Shown here piece by piece: positions 1-5,431 of a DNA stretch of 6,693 nt. The notes under the pieces are model-generated. The model was not told the DNA's origin. It did not search any database and saw only the letters and a program-made list of their open reading frames with translations. This DNA is from JBAYVY01 sp041674345. Lineage in GTDB: Bacteria; Planctomycetota; Phycisphaerae; Phycisphaerales; Zrk34. The position numbers were made by a program, and so were the translations under genes. The DNA lies in assembly GCA_041674345.1 (NCBI GenBank), contig JBAYVY010000206.1, positions 1 to 6,693 on the forward strand, read 5' to 3'. Numbering within the stretch: position 1 is the first letter of the stretch; the number at the start of each line of letters is the position of its first letter.

Positions 1-84
1 CCCGGATCGGTCCGGCACGGCGTGGGCCAGCCAGGGCCGGGTTGACATCCATTCGTCCCACGCCTTTGGAAAGAGACACTGAAT
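1..84. other. Leader region before the biotin carrier gene
   Basis: No gene can be supported here. All three forward frames close or pass into the next gene without a recognisable protein, so this is either the spacer after an upstream gene or a short leader. The only clear signal is the ribosome binding site at its right end. In related gene clusters the carboxyltransferase (alpha) subunit often precedes the carrier, but nothing in these 84 bases shows it. Confidence 0.4.
68..75 (+). promoter_or_regulatory. Ribosome binding site of the biotin carrier gene
   Basis: GGAAAGAG lies nine bases before the ATG at 85. This supports that start over any downstream alternative. Confidence 0.6.
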
Positions 85-492
85 ATGAAACTGCGAATCA
101 CCGTCGAAGGAAAAAGCTACGAAGTGGATGTGGACGTGCTGGAAGGTAACGGCACCGGCGCAGGTCCGGCTCCCGTCGCCGCCCGCACTGCCCCGGCCGC
201 GGCGCGACCCGCCGCCGCGCCCGCGCCGGCTTCGTCCGCTCCTGCTCCAACTTCCGGGGGTTCCGGGGGCGGGGGCGGGGAGAAGGTTTGTCTGGCGCCG
301 ATCAGCGGCAACATCACGCAGATCAAGTGCGCCCCCGGCGATCACGTGAAGGTCAACCAGCCGCTGCTGGTCATGGAAGCCATGAAGATGGAATCCAACA
401 TCCCGTCCCCCGTCGATGGCGTCGTCAAGGCCGTCAAGGTGACGGTCGGTCAGTCGGTCAAGAACGGCGAACTGCTCGTCGAACTGGCCTGA
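85..492 (+). CDS. Biotin carboxyl carrier protein of a decarboxylase/carboxylase complex
   Basis: This 135-residue cytoplasmic protein carries the covalently bound biotin that shuttles a carboxyl group. Residues 1-22 form a short beta-rich lead-in (MKLRITVEGKSYEVDVDVLE). Residues 23-65 are an Ala/Pro/Gly-rich flexible linker, and residues 66-135 are a complete biotinyl/lipoyl domain. The biotin-accepting lysine is K101 in MEAMKMES, with the second hairpin GQSVKNGELLVEL behind it. Size and layout match the separate carrier (gamma-type) subunits of Na+-translocating methylmalonyl-CoA and glutaconyl-CoA decarboxylases, and also the C-terminal domain of oxaloacetate decarboxylase alpha. The start is backed by GGAAAGAG nine bases upstream. 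A Na+-pump beta subunit and a biotin ligase follow directly, which favours a decarboxylase over acetyl-CoA carboxylase. The end of the linker (PTSGGSGGGGG) is encoded by copies of the CTTCCGGGGG microrepeat. The exact substrate complex is inferred. Confidence 0.93.
   Translation: MKLRITVEGKSYEVDVDVLEGNGTGAGPAPVAARTAPAAARPAAAPAPASSAPAPTSGGSGGGGGEKVCLAPISGNITQIKCAPGDHVKVNQPLLVMEAMKMESNIPSPVDGVVKAVKVTVGQSVKNGELLVELA
251..280 (+). repeat. CTTCCGGGGG microrepeat cluster in the carrier linker
   Basis: An exact CTTCCGGGGG at 251-260 is followed directly by TTCCGGGGG at 261-269 and then CGGGGG/CGGGG. The cluster encodes the Ser/Gly end of the linker just before the biotinyl domain, so it lengthens a flexible segment without breaking the frame. 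Confidence 0.7.
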
Positions 493-497
493 AGTAG

Positions 498-600
498 AAA
501 TTGCGGATTTCGGATTGCGGATTGTGGATTTTCTTCCGATGCCTTGTGGCGCGCGGTCGAAAATCAAATCCAAAATCCGCAATCCGAAATCAGAAATCCA
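498..600. repeat. Intergenic inverted-repeat element A (GATTTCGG/GATTGCGG units)
   Basis: The spacer between the carrier and the beta subunit is almost wholly one inverted repeat. GATTTCGGATTGCGGATT at 506-523 is perfectly complementary to AATCCGCAATCCGAAATC at 574-591 (18 bp). Inside it GATTTTC (527-533) pairs with GAAAATC (559-565), around a GC-rich loop (534-558). Each arm is itself built of imperfect 7-8 base units. As RNA it would form a long hairpin six bases after the carrier stop and about 20 bases before the next ribosome binding site. It could damp read-through or stabilise the upstream message. It lacks a terminal T-run, so simple intrinsic termination is not clear. The beta-subunit frame stays open through most of it, which makes naive start calls too early. 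Confidence 0.85.
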
Positions 601-604
601 CCTG

Positions 605-609
605 AAAGG
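605..609 (+). promoter_or_regulatory. Ribosome binding site deciding the beta-subunit start
   Basis: AAAGG lies ten bases before the ATG at 620. It picks this start over an in-frame GTG/TTG-type start near 515 that falls inside inverted-repeat element A. Confidence 0.5.
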
Positions 610-619
610 TGCTTCCGCC

Positions 620-2302
620 ATGCAAGCGATTATCGACATGCTCTGGTCGTTCTGGCACTCCAGCGGCTTCGGCCAGTTCGGCTGGGACAACGGCGTGATG
701 ATCTGCATCGGTTTGCTCTTCATCTATCTGGCCGTCAAAAAGGGCTTCGAGCCGCTGTTGCTCGTGCCCATCGGCTTCGGCATCCTCATCGGCAACATCC
801 CCTACAACGTGCAGGATATGTCGATGAGTGTGTACGACGGCCCGGCCAGCCAGCATGACTTGGCGTTCTACCGCATCGAAATCGACCAGGTGGAACTGGA
901 ACGCGGCAAGCCGCTATCGCTGGAACAAACGCTTGTCGAACTGAAGAAGCCGCAACTGGATTACAAGACGGTGCAGTATCTGTTCAACAAGGCCAAGCGC
1001 GTCACCTTCAAAACCTTCGAGCCGATCGAGAATCACGCCGCCGCCGCCGCGCTGGTCGAAGACGGCAAGGCGGTGATGATTAACACCCATTCGGTCATCA
1101 CCCGCAGCATGACCGGACTGACCGGCCCGGTCGCCACCGAAGTCGAACAGGGCCGGATGATCCTTTGCATCCCCCAGCCCCCGGAAGAACCCAAGGCCGC
1201 GGATGGAAAGAAAATCGTCAAAAAGGAACTGGAGGAAAACCGCGCTTACGCCTCCTATATCGCCGAGCGCGACGCCTACAAGGCCCGGTACGGCCACCTG
1301 CCCCGCGCGGATCAAAAGAAATACGCTGAAATCTGGTCCGTCGATCGCCAGGACGCCTGGAACGGCAGCTTCCTGTGGATGATCTTCCGCGGCATCGAGT
1401 GGGGCATCTTCCCGCCGCTGATCTTCCTGGGCATCGGCGCACTGACCGACTTCGGCCCGCTGCTGGCGCAACCGCGCCTGATTCTGCTGGGGGCCGCAGC
1501 GCAGCTGGGCATCTTCGGCGCGCTGGCCGCCGCGATCCTGCTGGGTTTCAATCTCCCCGAAGCCGCGTCCATCGGCATCATCGGCGGGGCGGACGGGCCG
1601 ACCTCCATCTTCGTCTGTTCCAAACTCGCGCCGCACCTGCTGGGCGCGGTCGCGTTGTCGGCTTACAGCTACATGGCGATGGTCCCGATCATTCAGCCGC
1701 CGATCATGCGATTGCTCACGACGAAAAAAGAGCGATTGATCCGCATGGAGCAGCCGAAGGAAGTCTCCAAGCTGATGAAGATTCTGTTCCCCGTGCTCGG
1801 ATTCCTGCTCACCGGCTTCATCGCCAACAGCGCGCTGCCGCTGCTGGGCATGCTCTTCTTCGGCAATCTGCTGCGTGAATCGCTGGTCACCGAACGCCTG
1901 GCGAAAACCGCCAGCGCCCAGTTCATCGACATCGTGACGATCCTGCTGGGCGTCAGCGTCGGTGCCAAAACGCAGGCCTCGACGTTCCTGACCATGCAGA
2001 CGATCTACATCTTCCTCCTCGGCGTGATCGCGTTCGGCGTGGCGACGGCCGGCGGGGTGCTGTTCGGCAAACTGATGAACGTGATGAGCCGTAAGCCGAT
2101 CAATCCGTTGATCGGCGCGGCCGGCGTGTCCGCCGTGCCGATGTCCGCCCGCGTCGCGCAGCGCGTCGCGCACGCCGATGATCCGCAGAACTTCATTCTG
2201 ATGCACGCGATGGGTCCGAACGTGGCCGGCGTGATCGGTTCCGCCGTCGCCGCCGGCGTACTGATGAGCGACCTGCTCCCGCTGGTCATGCAGGCGAAGT
2301 AG
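620..2302 (+). CDS. oadB: Sodium ion-translocating decarboxylase beta subunit (OadB/MmdB/GcdB family)
   Basis: This integral membrane protein decarboxylates carboxybiotin on the carrier and uses the energy to export Na+. From the ATG at 620 it has 560 residues; the frame is open to 515, but that part is translated repeat. A hydrophobic stretch lies at about 25-62. A soluble, charged segment follows at about 66-250, and then the canonical multi-pass core begins at GIFPPLIFLGIGALTDFGP (262-280). The Na+-site motifs are all present: GGADGPTSIF with D325 (equivalent to D203 of Klebsiella OadB), YSYMAMVPIIQPPIM (349-363), and NPLIGAAGVSAVPMSAR with N495, G499, S504 and R511 (equivalent to N373, G377, S382 and R389). 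Family members are usually about 375-435 residues, so the extra length is the soluble insertion after the first membrane segments. The family is certain; oxaloacetate, methylmalonyl-CoA and glutaconyl-CoA pumps cannot be told apart from this subunit. The CoA-transferase neighbour favours methylmalonyl-CoA. Confidence 0.95.
   Translation: MQAIIDMLWSFWHSSGFGQFGWDNGVMICIGLLFIYLAVKKGFEPLLLVPIGFGILIGNIPYNVQDMSMSVYDGPASQHDLAFYRIEIDQVELERGKPLSLEQTLVELKKPQLDYKTVQYLFNKAKRVTFKTFEPIENHAAAAALVEDGKAVMINTHSVITRSMTGLTGPVATEVEQGRMILCIPQPPEEPKAADGKKIVKKELEENRAYASYIAERDAYKARYGHLPRADQKKYAEIWSVDRQDAWNGSFLWMIFRGIEWGIFPPLIFLGIGALTDFGPLLAQPRLILLGAAAQLGIFGALAAAILLGFNLPEAASIGIIGGADGPTSIFVCSKLAPHLLGAVALSAYSYMAMVPIIQPPIMRLLTTKKERLIRMEQPKEVSKLMKILFPVLGFLLTGFIANSALPLLGMLFFGNLLRESLVTERLAKTASAQFIDIVTILLGVSVGAKTQASTFLTMQTIYIFLLGVIAFGVATAGGVLFGKLMNVMSRKPINPLIGAAGVSAVPMSARVAQRVAHADDPQNFILMHAMGPNVAGVIGSAVAAGVLMSDLLPLVMQAK
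1178..1187 (-). repeat. CCCCCGGAAG microrepeat in the beta-subunit insertion
   Basis: An exact copy, in reverse orientation to the one in the carrier linker. It encodes part of PQPPEEPK (about residues 186-192) inside the non-conserved soluble insertion. The conserved membrane core of this gene has no copy. Confidence 0.6.
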
Positions 2303-2313
2303 ATGTAATTGCC

Positions 2314-2405
2314 GATTGTCGATTTCCGATTGAACTGTTGGCCGCGCCGTGCGTGCCGCTCGGCCAAATTGAAAATCGGAAATCGGAAATCGGAAATCGG
2401 AAATC
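2314..2405. repeat. Intergenic inverted-repeat element B with four tandem ATCGGAA units
   Basis: The spacer between the beta subunit and the ligase repeats the design of element A. GATTTCCGATT at 2321-2331 pairs with AATCGGAAATC at 2374-2384. Inside it TTGGCCG (2338-2344) pairs with CGGCCAA (2361-2367), around a GC-rich loop (2345-2360). The right arm continues as four perfect copies of the 7-mer ATCGGAA (2375-2402), while the left arm has fewer units, so the arms are of unequal length. The last GGAA may serve as the ribosome binding site of the next gene. There is no terminal T-run. Confidence 0.85.
2399..2402 (+). promoter_or_regulatory. Repeat-derived ribosome binding site of the ligase gene
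   Basis: GGAA of the fourth ATCGGAA unit lies eight bases before the ATG at 2411. No other purine-rich site is present, so translation of the ligase probably starts from a site supplied by the repeat. A second in-frame ATG at 2423 is possible but lies further from this site. Confidence 0.4.
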
Positions 2406-2410
2406 CCCCA

Positions 2411-3304
2411 ATGTTCCGCTGTATGCATCATGCCGTCATCGACTCGACCAATCTCGAGGCATTGCGTGCGTGGCCCCCACCCCCGGAAGCGGAAGTTTCA
2501 TCCGGCGGAACCCCCCAGCCGCTGCTGGTCAGCGCCGATGCGCAGACCGCCGGTCGCGGGCGCACGGATCGACCCTGGCAAAGTCCCGTCGGCGGTTTGT
2601 GGATGAGCATCGCCTGGCCGCCGGCGCGGCAGCCCGATCATTACATCGCGCTGCCGCTGGCCGTCGGTCTGGCCGTCGCCAAAGCGGTGGGGCGGATTTG
2701 CCGGATCGACTGCGCGATCAAGTGGCCCAATGACCTGCTGGTCAACGATCGCAAACTCGGCGGCATCCTCTGCCGGTACGATGCGCCCGCCCCCGGAAGT
2801 GGCGGCTTGGCACCACTTCCTGGGACACATCTTCCGGGGGTGCTCATCATCGGCCTGGGCGTCAACGGCAACTACCCCGCCTCGGCGCTCGGCGATGATC
2901 TGCGGCATCCCGCGACGTCGCTGCTCGATCAAACCGGACGCGCCACCGATCTGACGCTGCTCCGCAACGCCGTCGCCGGTCAACTGGCCGCGACGCTCAA
3001 GGCCTACGACGAGCATGGCCTGTCGCCGATGCTCGATGAACTCCGCGCCCGCCTGGTCTGGCGCGATCAGCTCGTCGCCTGCGATTTGCCCGATGTTTCC
3101 GGGGATTCCGGGGATTCCGGGGGTTCGATGATCGTCGGACGTCTGATGGATATTGACGCCGCCGGTCGCTTGGTGCTGGACGATCGTGGCACAACCCGCC
3201 TGATCAGCGTCGGCGATATCCGCCACCTGCGTCATGCCAACGAAATAACTCCTTCCAGCCGCAACCCTGTTTACGTTTCGGAGTGTTCGATATGTCGGTC
3301 CTGA
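2411..3304 (+). CDS. birA: Biotin--[biotin carboxyl carrier protein] ligase, monofunctional type
   Basis: It activates biotin with ATP and attaches it to the lysine of biotin-carrier domains, here presumably K101 of the carrier encoded two genes upstream. The 297-residue product has no N-terminal helix-turn-helix, so it should not be a biotin-operon repressor. The family signatures are in order: DSTN (11-14), AGRGR with G48-R51 of the biotinyl-AMP loop, W55 and SPVGGLW after it, KWPND (104-108) with the biotin-contacting lysine, the RKLGGIL motif with K115, and GLGVNGN. The frame is open upstream to 2309, but that part is element B. Three low-complexity insertions made of CCCCCGGAAG-type sequence sit in loops: residues about 21-33, about 125-144 (between GGILCR and VLIIGLG) and about 228-237 (SGDSGDSGGS). 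The C-terminal 20 or so residues after VGDIRHLRHAN look like read-through of a former spacer. The gene overlaps the next by 13 bases. Alternative start: ATG 2423. Confidence 0.92.
   Translation: MFRCMHHAVIDSTNLEALRAWPPPPEAEVSSGGTPQPLLVSADAQTAGRGRTDRPWQSPVGGLWMSIAWPPARQPDHYIALPLAVGLAVAKAVGRICRIDCAIKWPNDLLVNDRKLGGILCRYDAPAPGSGGLAPLPGTHLPGVLIIGLGVNGNYPASALGDDLRHPATSLLDQTGRATDLTLLRNAVAGQLAATLKAYDEHGLSPMLDELRARLVWRDQLVACDLPDVSGDSGDSGGSMIVGRLMDIDAAGRLVLDDRGTTRLISVGDIRHLRHANEITPSSRNPVYVSECSICRS
2480..2489 (-). repeat. CCCCCGGAAG microrepeat near the ligase N terminus
   Basis: An exact copy followed by a partial GCGGAAG. It encodes part of the stretch WPPPPEAEVSSGG, between the DSTN helix and the first conserved strand, where ligases vary in length. 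Confidence 0.6.
2790..2840. repeat. Inverted pair of microrepeats inside the ligase gene
   Basis: Exact CCCCCGGAAG (2790-2799) and its exact complement CTTCCGGGGG (2831-2840) bracket a 31-base core that contains a further complement, GGAAGTGG (2795-2802) against CCACTTCC (2813-2820). The block encodes the Pro/Gly-rich segment APAPGSGGLAPLPGTHLPG. This lies between the conserved GGILCR and VLIIGLGVN segments, where typical ligases have only a few residues. It looks like an in-frame cassette, and the RNA can fold into alternative hairpins. Confidence 0.75.
3097..3123 (+). repeat. Three tandem 9-base TTCCGGGGA units in the ligase C-terminal domain
   Basis: TTCCGGGG recurs at 3097, 3106 and 3115 with a 9-base period. 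It encodes SGDSGDSGGS between two strands of the small C-terminal domain (VACDLPDV and MIVGRLMDID). The period keeps the frame. The unit is a close variant of the CTTCCGGGGG microrepeat and shows that the repeat can expand in tandem. Confidence 0.75.
3280..3283 (+). promoter_or_regulatory. Ribosome binding site deciding the CoA-transferase start
   Basis: GGAG ends eight bases before the ATG at 3292. A GTG at 3283 is in frame but overlaps this site, so the ATG is preferred. The site lies inside the ligase gene, which suggests coupled translation. Confidence 0.55.
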
Positions 3305-4815
3305 CCAATCCCACCGCTTCCGTCACCATGACCGCCGAAGAGGCGGCCGCGATGATCCCCAACGGCGCTACCGTCGGCTTCAGCGGCTTCACCCCCGCCG
3401 GCGCCGCCAAAGTCGTCTCCGAAGCCCTGGCCAAACGCGCCAGGCGGATGCACACCGAAGGCAAGCCGTTTCAGATTCGCGTCCTGACCGGCGCGTCCAC
3501 CGGCAAATATCTGGACGAGGCGCTCGCCGACGCCGACGCCGTCAGTTGGCGCGCTCCGTATCAGTCCTCCAAAATCATGCGCAACCGCATCAACGCGCAA
3601 AAGGCCGAGTTCGTCGATATGCACCTGTCGCATGTCCCGCAGGCCGTCGCGTTCGGCTTCTTCGGCAAAATCGACTTCGCCGTCGTCGAAGCCACCGAAG
3701 TCCGTCCCGACGGTCGCATCTACCTGTCCACCAGCGTCGGCGGATCGCCCACCTACCTCCAGCACGCCGAGAAAATCATCGTCGAACTCAATCACTATCA
3801 CTCGCCCCGCACCCGCGAGATGATGGACATCTACATCCTCCCCCCGCCCCCCGATCGCAAGCCCATCCCCATCTACGATCCGCTGACCAAGATCGGCACG
3901 TCCTACGTGAAGGTCGATCCGTCGCGCATCGTCGCCGTCGTCGAAAGCAATCTGCCCGATGATGTCGGCGCGTTCAGCCCCGCCGACGCCGCCAGCAAAG
4001 CCATCGCCGGGCACGTCGTCGAGTTCCTGCTCAACGAACTCAAACTCGGCCGCATTCCCCCGGAGTTTCTGCCCCTCCAGTCCGGCGTGGGCAACGTCGC
4101 CAACGCCGTCATGGAAGGTCTCGGCGCCAATCCCGACATCCCGCCCTTCTACATGTTCAGCGAAGTCTTCCAGGACTCGCTGGTCGATCTGATGGAAAAC
4201 GGCAAGCTCCTCGGCGCCAGCGCCACCTCCCTCACCGTCACGCCCGAAAACCTCCAGCGCATCTACGACAACATGGACTTCTTCGCGCCGCGCATCGTCC
4301 TGCGACCGCAGGAACTGTCCAACAACCCCGGCGTCATCCGCCGCCTCGGTGTCATCTCCATGAACACCGCCCTCGAAGTTGATATCTACGGCCACGTCAA
4401 TTCCACTCACGTCGCCGGCACCAGCATGATGAACGGCATCGGCGGCTCCGGCGACTTCACACGCAACGCCTACCTCTCCATGTTCATGTGCCCCTCCTTC
4501 GCGAAAGGCGGCAAAATCAGCACCATCGTTCCCATGGCCAGCCACGTCGATCACAACGAACATTCCGTCCAGATCGTCGTCACCGATCAGGGACTGGCCG
4601 ACCTCCGGGGCCTCGGCCCCATGCAACGCGCACTCGAAATCATCGACAAATGCGTCCATCCCGCCTATCGCCCTTACCTCCACGACTACCTCGACCGTTC
4701 CCCCGTCGGACACATCCGACACGATCTCGCACGCTGTTTTGAAATGCACACCAACCTCCTCAAACACGGCGCGATGCTCCCCGGCATCGACCTCTCCCAG
4801 TTCCCCAAAGACTGA
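3292..4815 (+). CDS. Acetyl-CoA hydrolase/transferase family protein (succinate/propionate CoA-transferase type)
   Basis: This 507-residue cytoplasmic enzyme matches the usual length of about 500 for the AarC/Cat1/ScpC group, which transfers CoA between an acyl-CoA and a free acid such as acetate, succinate or propionate. Visible signatures are TVGFSGFTPAGAAK (27-40), GVGNVANAV before the active site, the catalytic glutamate E291 in MFSEVFQDS (matching E294 of AarC), GGSGDF (384-389) of the CoA/oxyanion region, and VPMASHVDHNEH followed by VTDQGLADLRGL (from about 413). All key residues are present and the frame is clean. It contains no exact CCCCCGGAAG copy, unlike its neighbours. It overlaps the ligase by 13 bases, so it is probably cotranslated with it. 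Next to a Na+-pumping decarboxylase, a role in returning CoA from propionyl-CoA to succinate is attractive; acetate use is equally possible from sequence. A strict hydrolase is less likely. Confidence 0.92.
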   Translation: MSVLTNPTASVTMTAEEAAAMIPNGATVGFSGFTPAGAAKVVSEALAKRARRMHTEGKPFQIRVLTGASTGKYLDEALADADAVSWRAPYQSSKIMRNRINAQKAEFVDMHLSHVPQAVAFGFFGKIDFAVVEATEVRPDGRIYLSTSVGGSPTYLQHAEKIIVELNHYHSPRTREMMDIYILPPPPDRKPIPIYDPLTKIGTSYVKVDPSRIVAVVESNLPDDVGAFSPADAASKAIAGHVVEFLLNELKLGRIPPEFLPLQSGVGNVANAVMEGLGANPDIPPFYMFSEVFQDSLVDLMENGKLLGASATSLTVTPENLQRIYDNMDFFAPRIVLRPQELSNNPGVIRRLGVISMNTALEVDIYGHVNSTHVAGTSMMNGIGGSGDFTRNAYLSMFMCPSFAKGGKISTIVPMASHVDHNEHSVQIVVTDQGLADLRGLGPMQRALEIIDKCVHPAYRPYLHDYLDRSPVGHIRHDLARCFEMHTNLLKHGAMLPGIDLSQFPKD

Positions 4816-4976
4816 CCCCCGCCGCTCGCGGCTTCGCGCTGCCTCATCCGCCACCCCGCGCCCGATCCCGCTCTCCTCAACGCCTTCAACCGACGTCGAG
4901 TGCTTGAGCGAGATGGTGGCATTGCCGCGCCCCCGCCCCCGGCCCCGCCCCCGGAACCGGTCGGAGGCGTGAGACG
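4816..4976. other. Spacer between the metabolic cluster and the IS66 remnant
   Basis: No gene is supported. The first part holds a small palindrome, GCCGC TC GCGGC (4821-4832), without a T-run. The second part is a C-rich tract (4929-4956) made of CCCCCG units ending in CCCCCGGAA. One frame is open across the whole spacer and ends at TGC TGA, overlapping the tnpB start ATGCTGA. That is the junction style expected if tnpA of IS66 had preceded tnpB, but the peptide shows no convincing tnpA motif. I found no GTAAGCG-like left end. Confidence 0.4.
4963..4967 (+). promoter_or_regulatory. Ribosome binding site of IS66 tnpB
   Basis: GGAGG lies nine bases before the ATG at 4977. It is the strongest such site in the window and confirms the tnpB start. 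Confidence 0.65.
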
Positions 4977-5375
4977 ATGCTGAGCTTCAGCGACGCGACA
5001 CCGATCCATCTGTTCACGGTACCGACCGACATGCGTAAGAGCTTCGACGGCCTGTCGGGGCTGGTGGGGCCGCGCCGTCAGGACGTGACAGTGAGCGACG
5101 GCTCGGCTTCCGGGGGCGGGTTGTTCGTGTTCATCAATCGCCGGCGCGATCGCCTGAAGGTGTTGTATTTCCATGGCGATGGCCTGGCGATCTGGTACAA
5201 GCGGCTGGAGCGTGGTTGTTTTCAATTGCCCCCCGGAAGCGCGAACCCGACAGGGCGATCCGACGTAATCATCGGCGCCAGACAACTGCGATTGATCCTG
5301 GACGGGATCGATCTCGCGAGCGTGAAGCGACGCAAGCGATACACCCCCGCCCCCGGAAGTAAACCCCGAAAGTAA
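4977..5375 (+). CDS. tnpB: IS66 family accessory protein TnpB
   Basis: TnpB is a small protein of IS66 elements that is needed for transposition but whose biochemical role is unclear. The 132-residue product has the family hallmarks: PTDMRKSFDGLSGLV near the N terminus, LFVFINRRRDRLKVLYFHGD in the centre, then AIWYKRLERGCFQLP, and LRLILDGIDLASVKRRKRY at the end. Usual length is about 110-120; the excess comes from three microrepeat-coded segments: SDGSASGGG before LFVF, PPGSANP after CFQL, and TPAPGSKPRK at the C terminus. The last runs into a 13-base tandem repeat that provides the stop codon. The gene is open and well led by GGAGG, so it may still be translated, but with a dead tnpC it has no clear use. 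Confidence 0.9.
   Translation: MLSFSDATPIHLFTVPTDMRKSFDGLSGLVGPRRQDVTVSDGSASGGGLFVFINRRRDRLKVLYFHGDGLAIWYKRLERGCFQLPPGSANPTGRSDVIIGARQLRLILDGIDLASVKRRKRYTPAPGSKPRK
5107..5116 (+). repeat. CTTCCGGGGG microrepeat in tnpB
   Basis: An exact copy flanked on both sides by CGG (5104-5106 and 5117-5119). It encodes SGG in a segment that most TnpB proteins lack. The CGG flanks may be a 3-base duplication or chance; simple removal of 13 bases would not keep this frame. Confidence 0.55.
5230..5239 (-). repeat. CCCCCGGAAG microrepeat in tnpB
   Basis: An exact copy between the conserved CFQLP segment and the C-terminal LILDGIDL segment. It encodes part of PPGSAN, at a place where TnpB proteins vary. Confidence 0.55.
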
Positions 5376-5402
5376 ACCCCGAAAGTAAACCCCGGAAGTA
5401 AG
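5351..5402. repeat. Four tandem 13-base units CCCCGRAAGTAAR
   Basis: Four perfectly spaced copies occur at 5351-5363, 5364-5376, 5377-5389 and 5390-5402. Copies 1 and 4 read CCCCGGAAG and copies 2 and 3 read CCCCGAAAG. The first copy overlaps an exact CCCCCGGAAG (5350-5359), so the array is an expansion of the dispersed microrepeat. It spans the end of tnpB, whose TAA stop (5373-5375) lies in copy 2, and half of the tnpB-tnpC spacer. Because 13 is not a multiple of three, a change in copy number would alter the TnpB C terminus. Confidence 0.85.
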
Positions 5403-5431
5403 ACCGCCACCGCAACATCAAGGCGTCACGG

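Noticed and set aside
42..70. TTGACA at 42-47 as a promoter -35 box
   Set aside because: No acceptable -10 box lies 16-18 bases downstream, and the spacing to the ribosome binding site would leave almost no leader.
515..619. Extension of the beta subunit to an upstream start at 515
   Set aside because: The added 35 residues are a translation of inverted-repeat element A and have no ribosome binding site; ATG 620 has AAAGG at good spacing.
2375..2405. Tandem ATCGGAA units or the 13-base array as a CRISPR
   Set aside because: The units are 7 and 13 bases with no unique spacers between them.
2309..2410. Extension of the ligase to a TTG at 2309
   Set aside because: The extra residues translate element B, and family homology begins right after ATG 2411.
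914..2431. Long open frame on the - strand opposite the beta subunit
   Set aside because: It mirrors a clearly conserved + strand gene, its protein is Arg/Asp/His/Gln-rich without motifs, and long antisense frames are common in GC-rich codon-biased genes.
4055..4064. CCCCCGGAGT in the CoA-transferase as another microrepeat
   Set aside because: It differs at two places from the core and encodes PPEFLP in a segment that appears to be ordinary conserved protein, so it is probably chance.
4821..4832. Palindrome GCCGC TC GCGGC after the CoA-transferase as a terminator
   Set aside because: The loop of two bases is too small and no T-run follows.
3271..4854. 527-codon open frame on the - strand opposite the CoA-transferase
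   Set aside because: The Gly/Asp/Val-rich product has no recognisable domain and exactly shadows a gene with all catalytic motifs on the + strand.
4816..4983. Open frame ending in GGVRRC and overlapping the tnpB start, as IS66 tnpA
   Set aside because: The stop/start overlap is suggestive, but no tnpA helix-turn-helix motif is visible and half of the frame is C-rich repeat.
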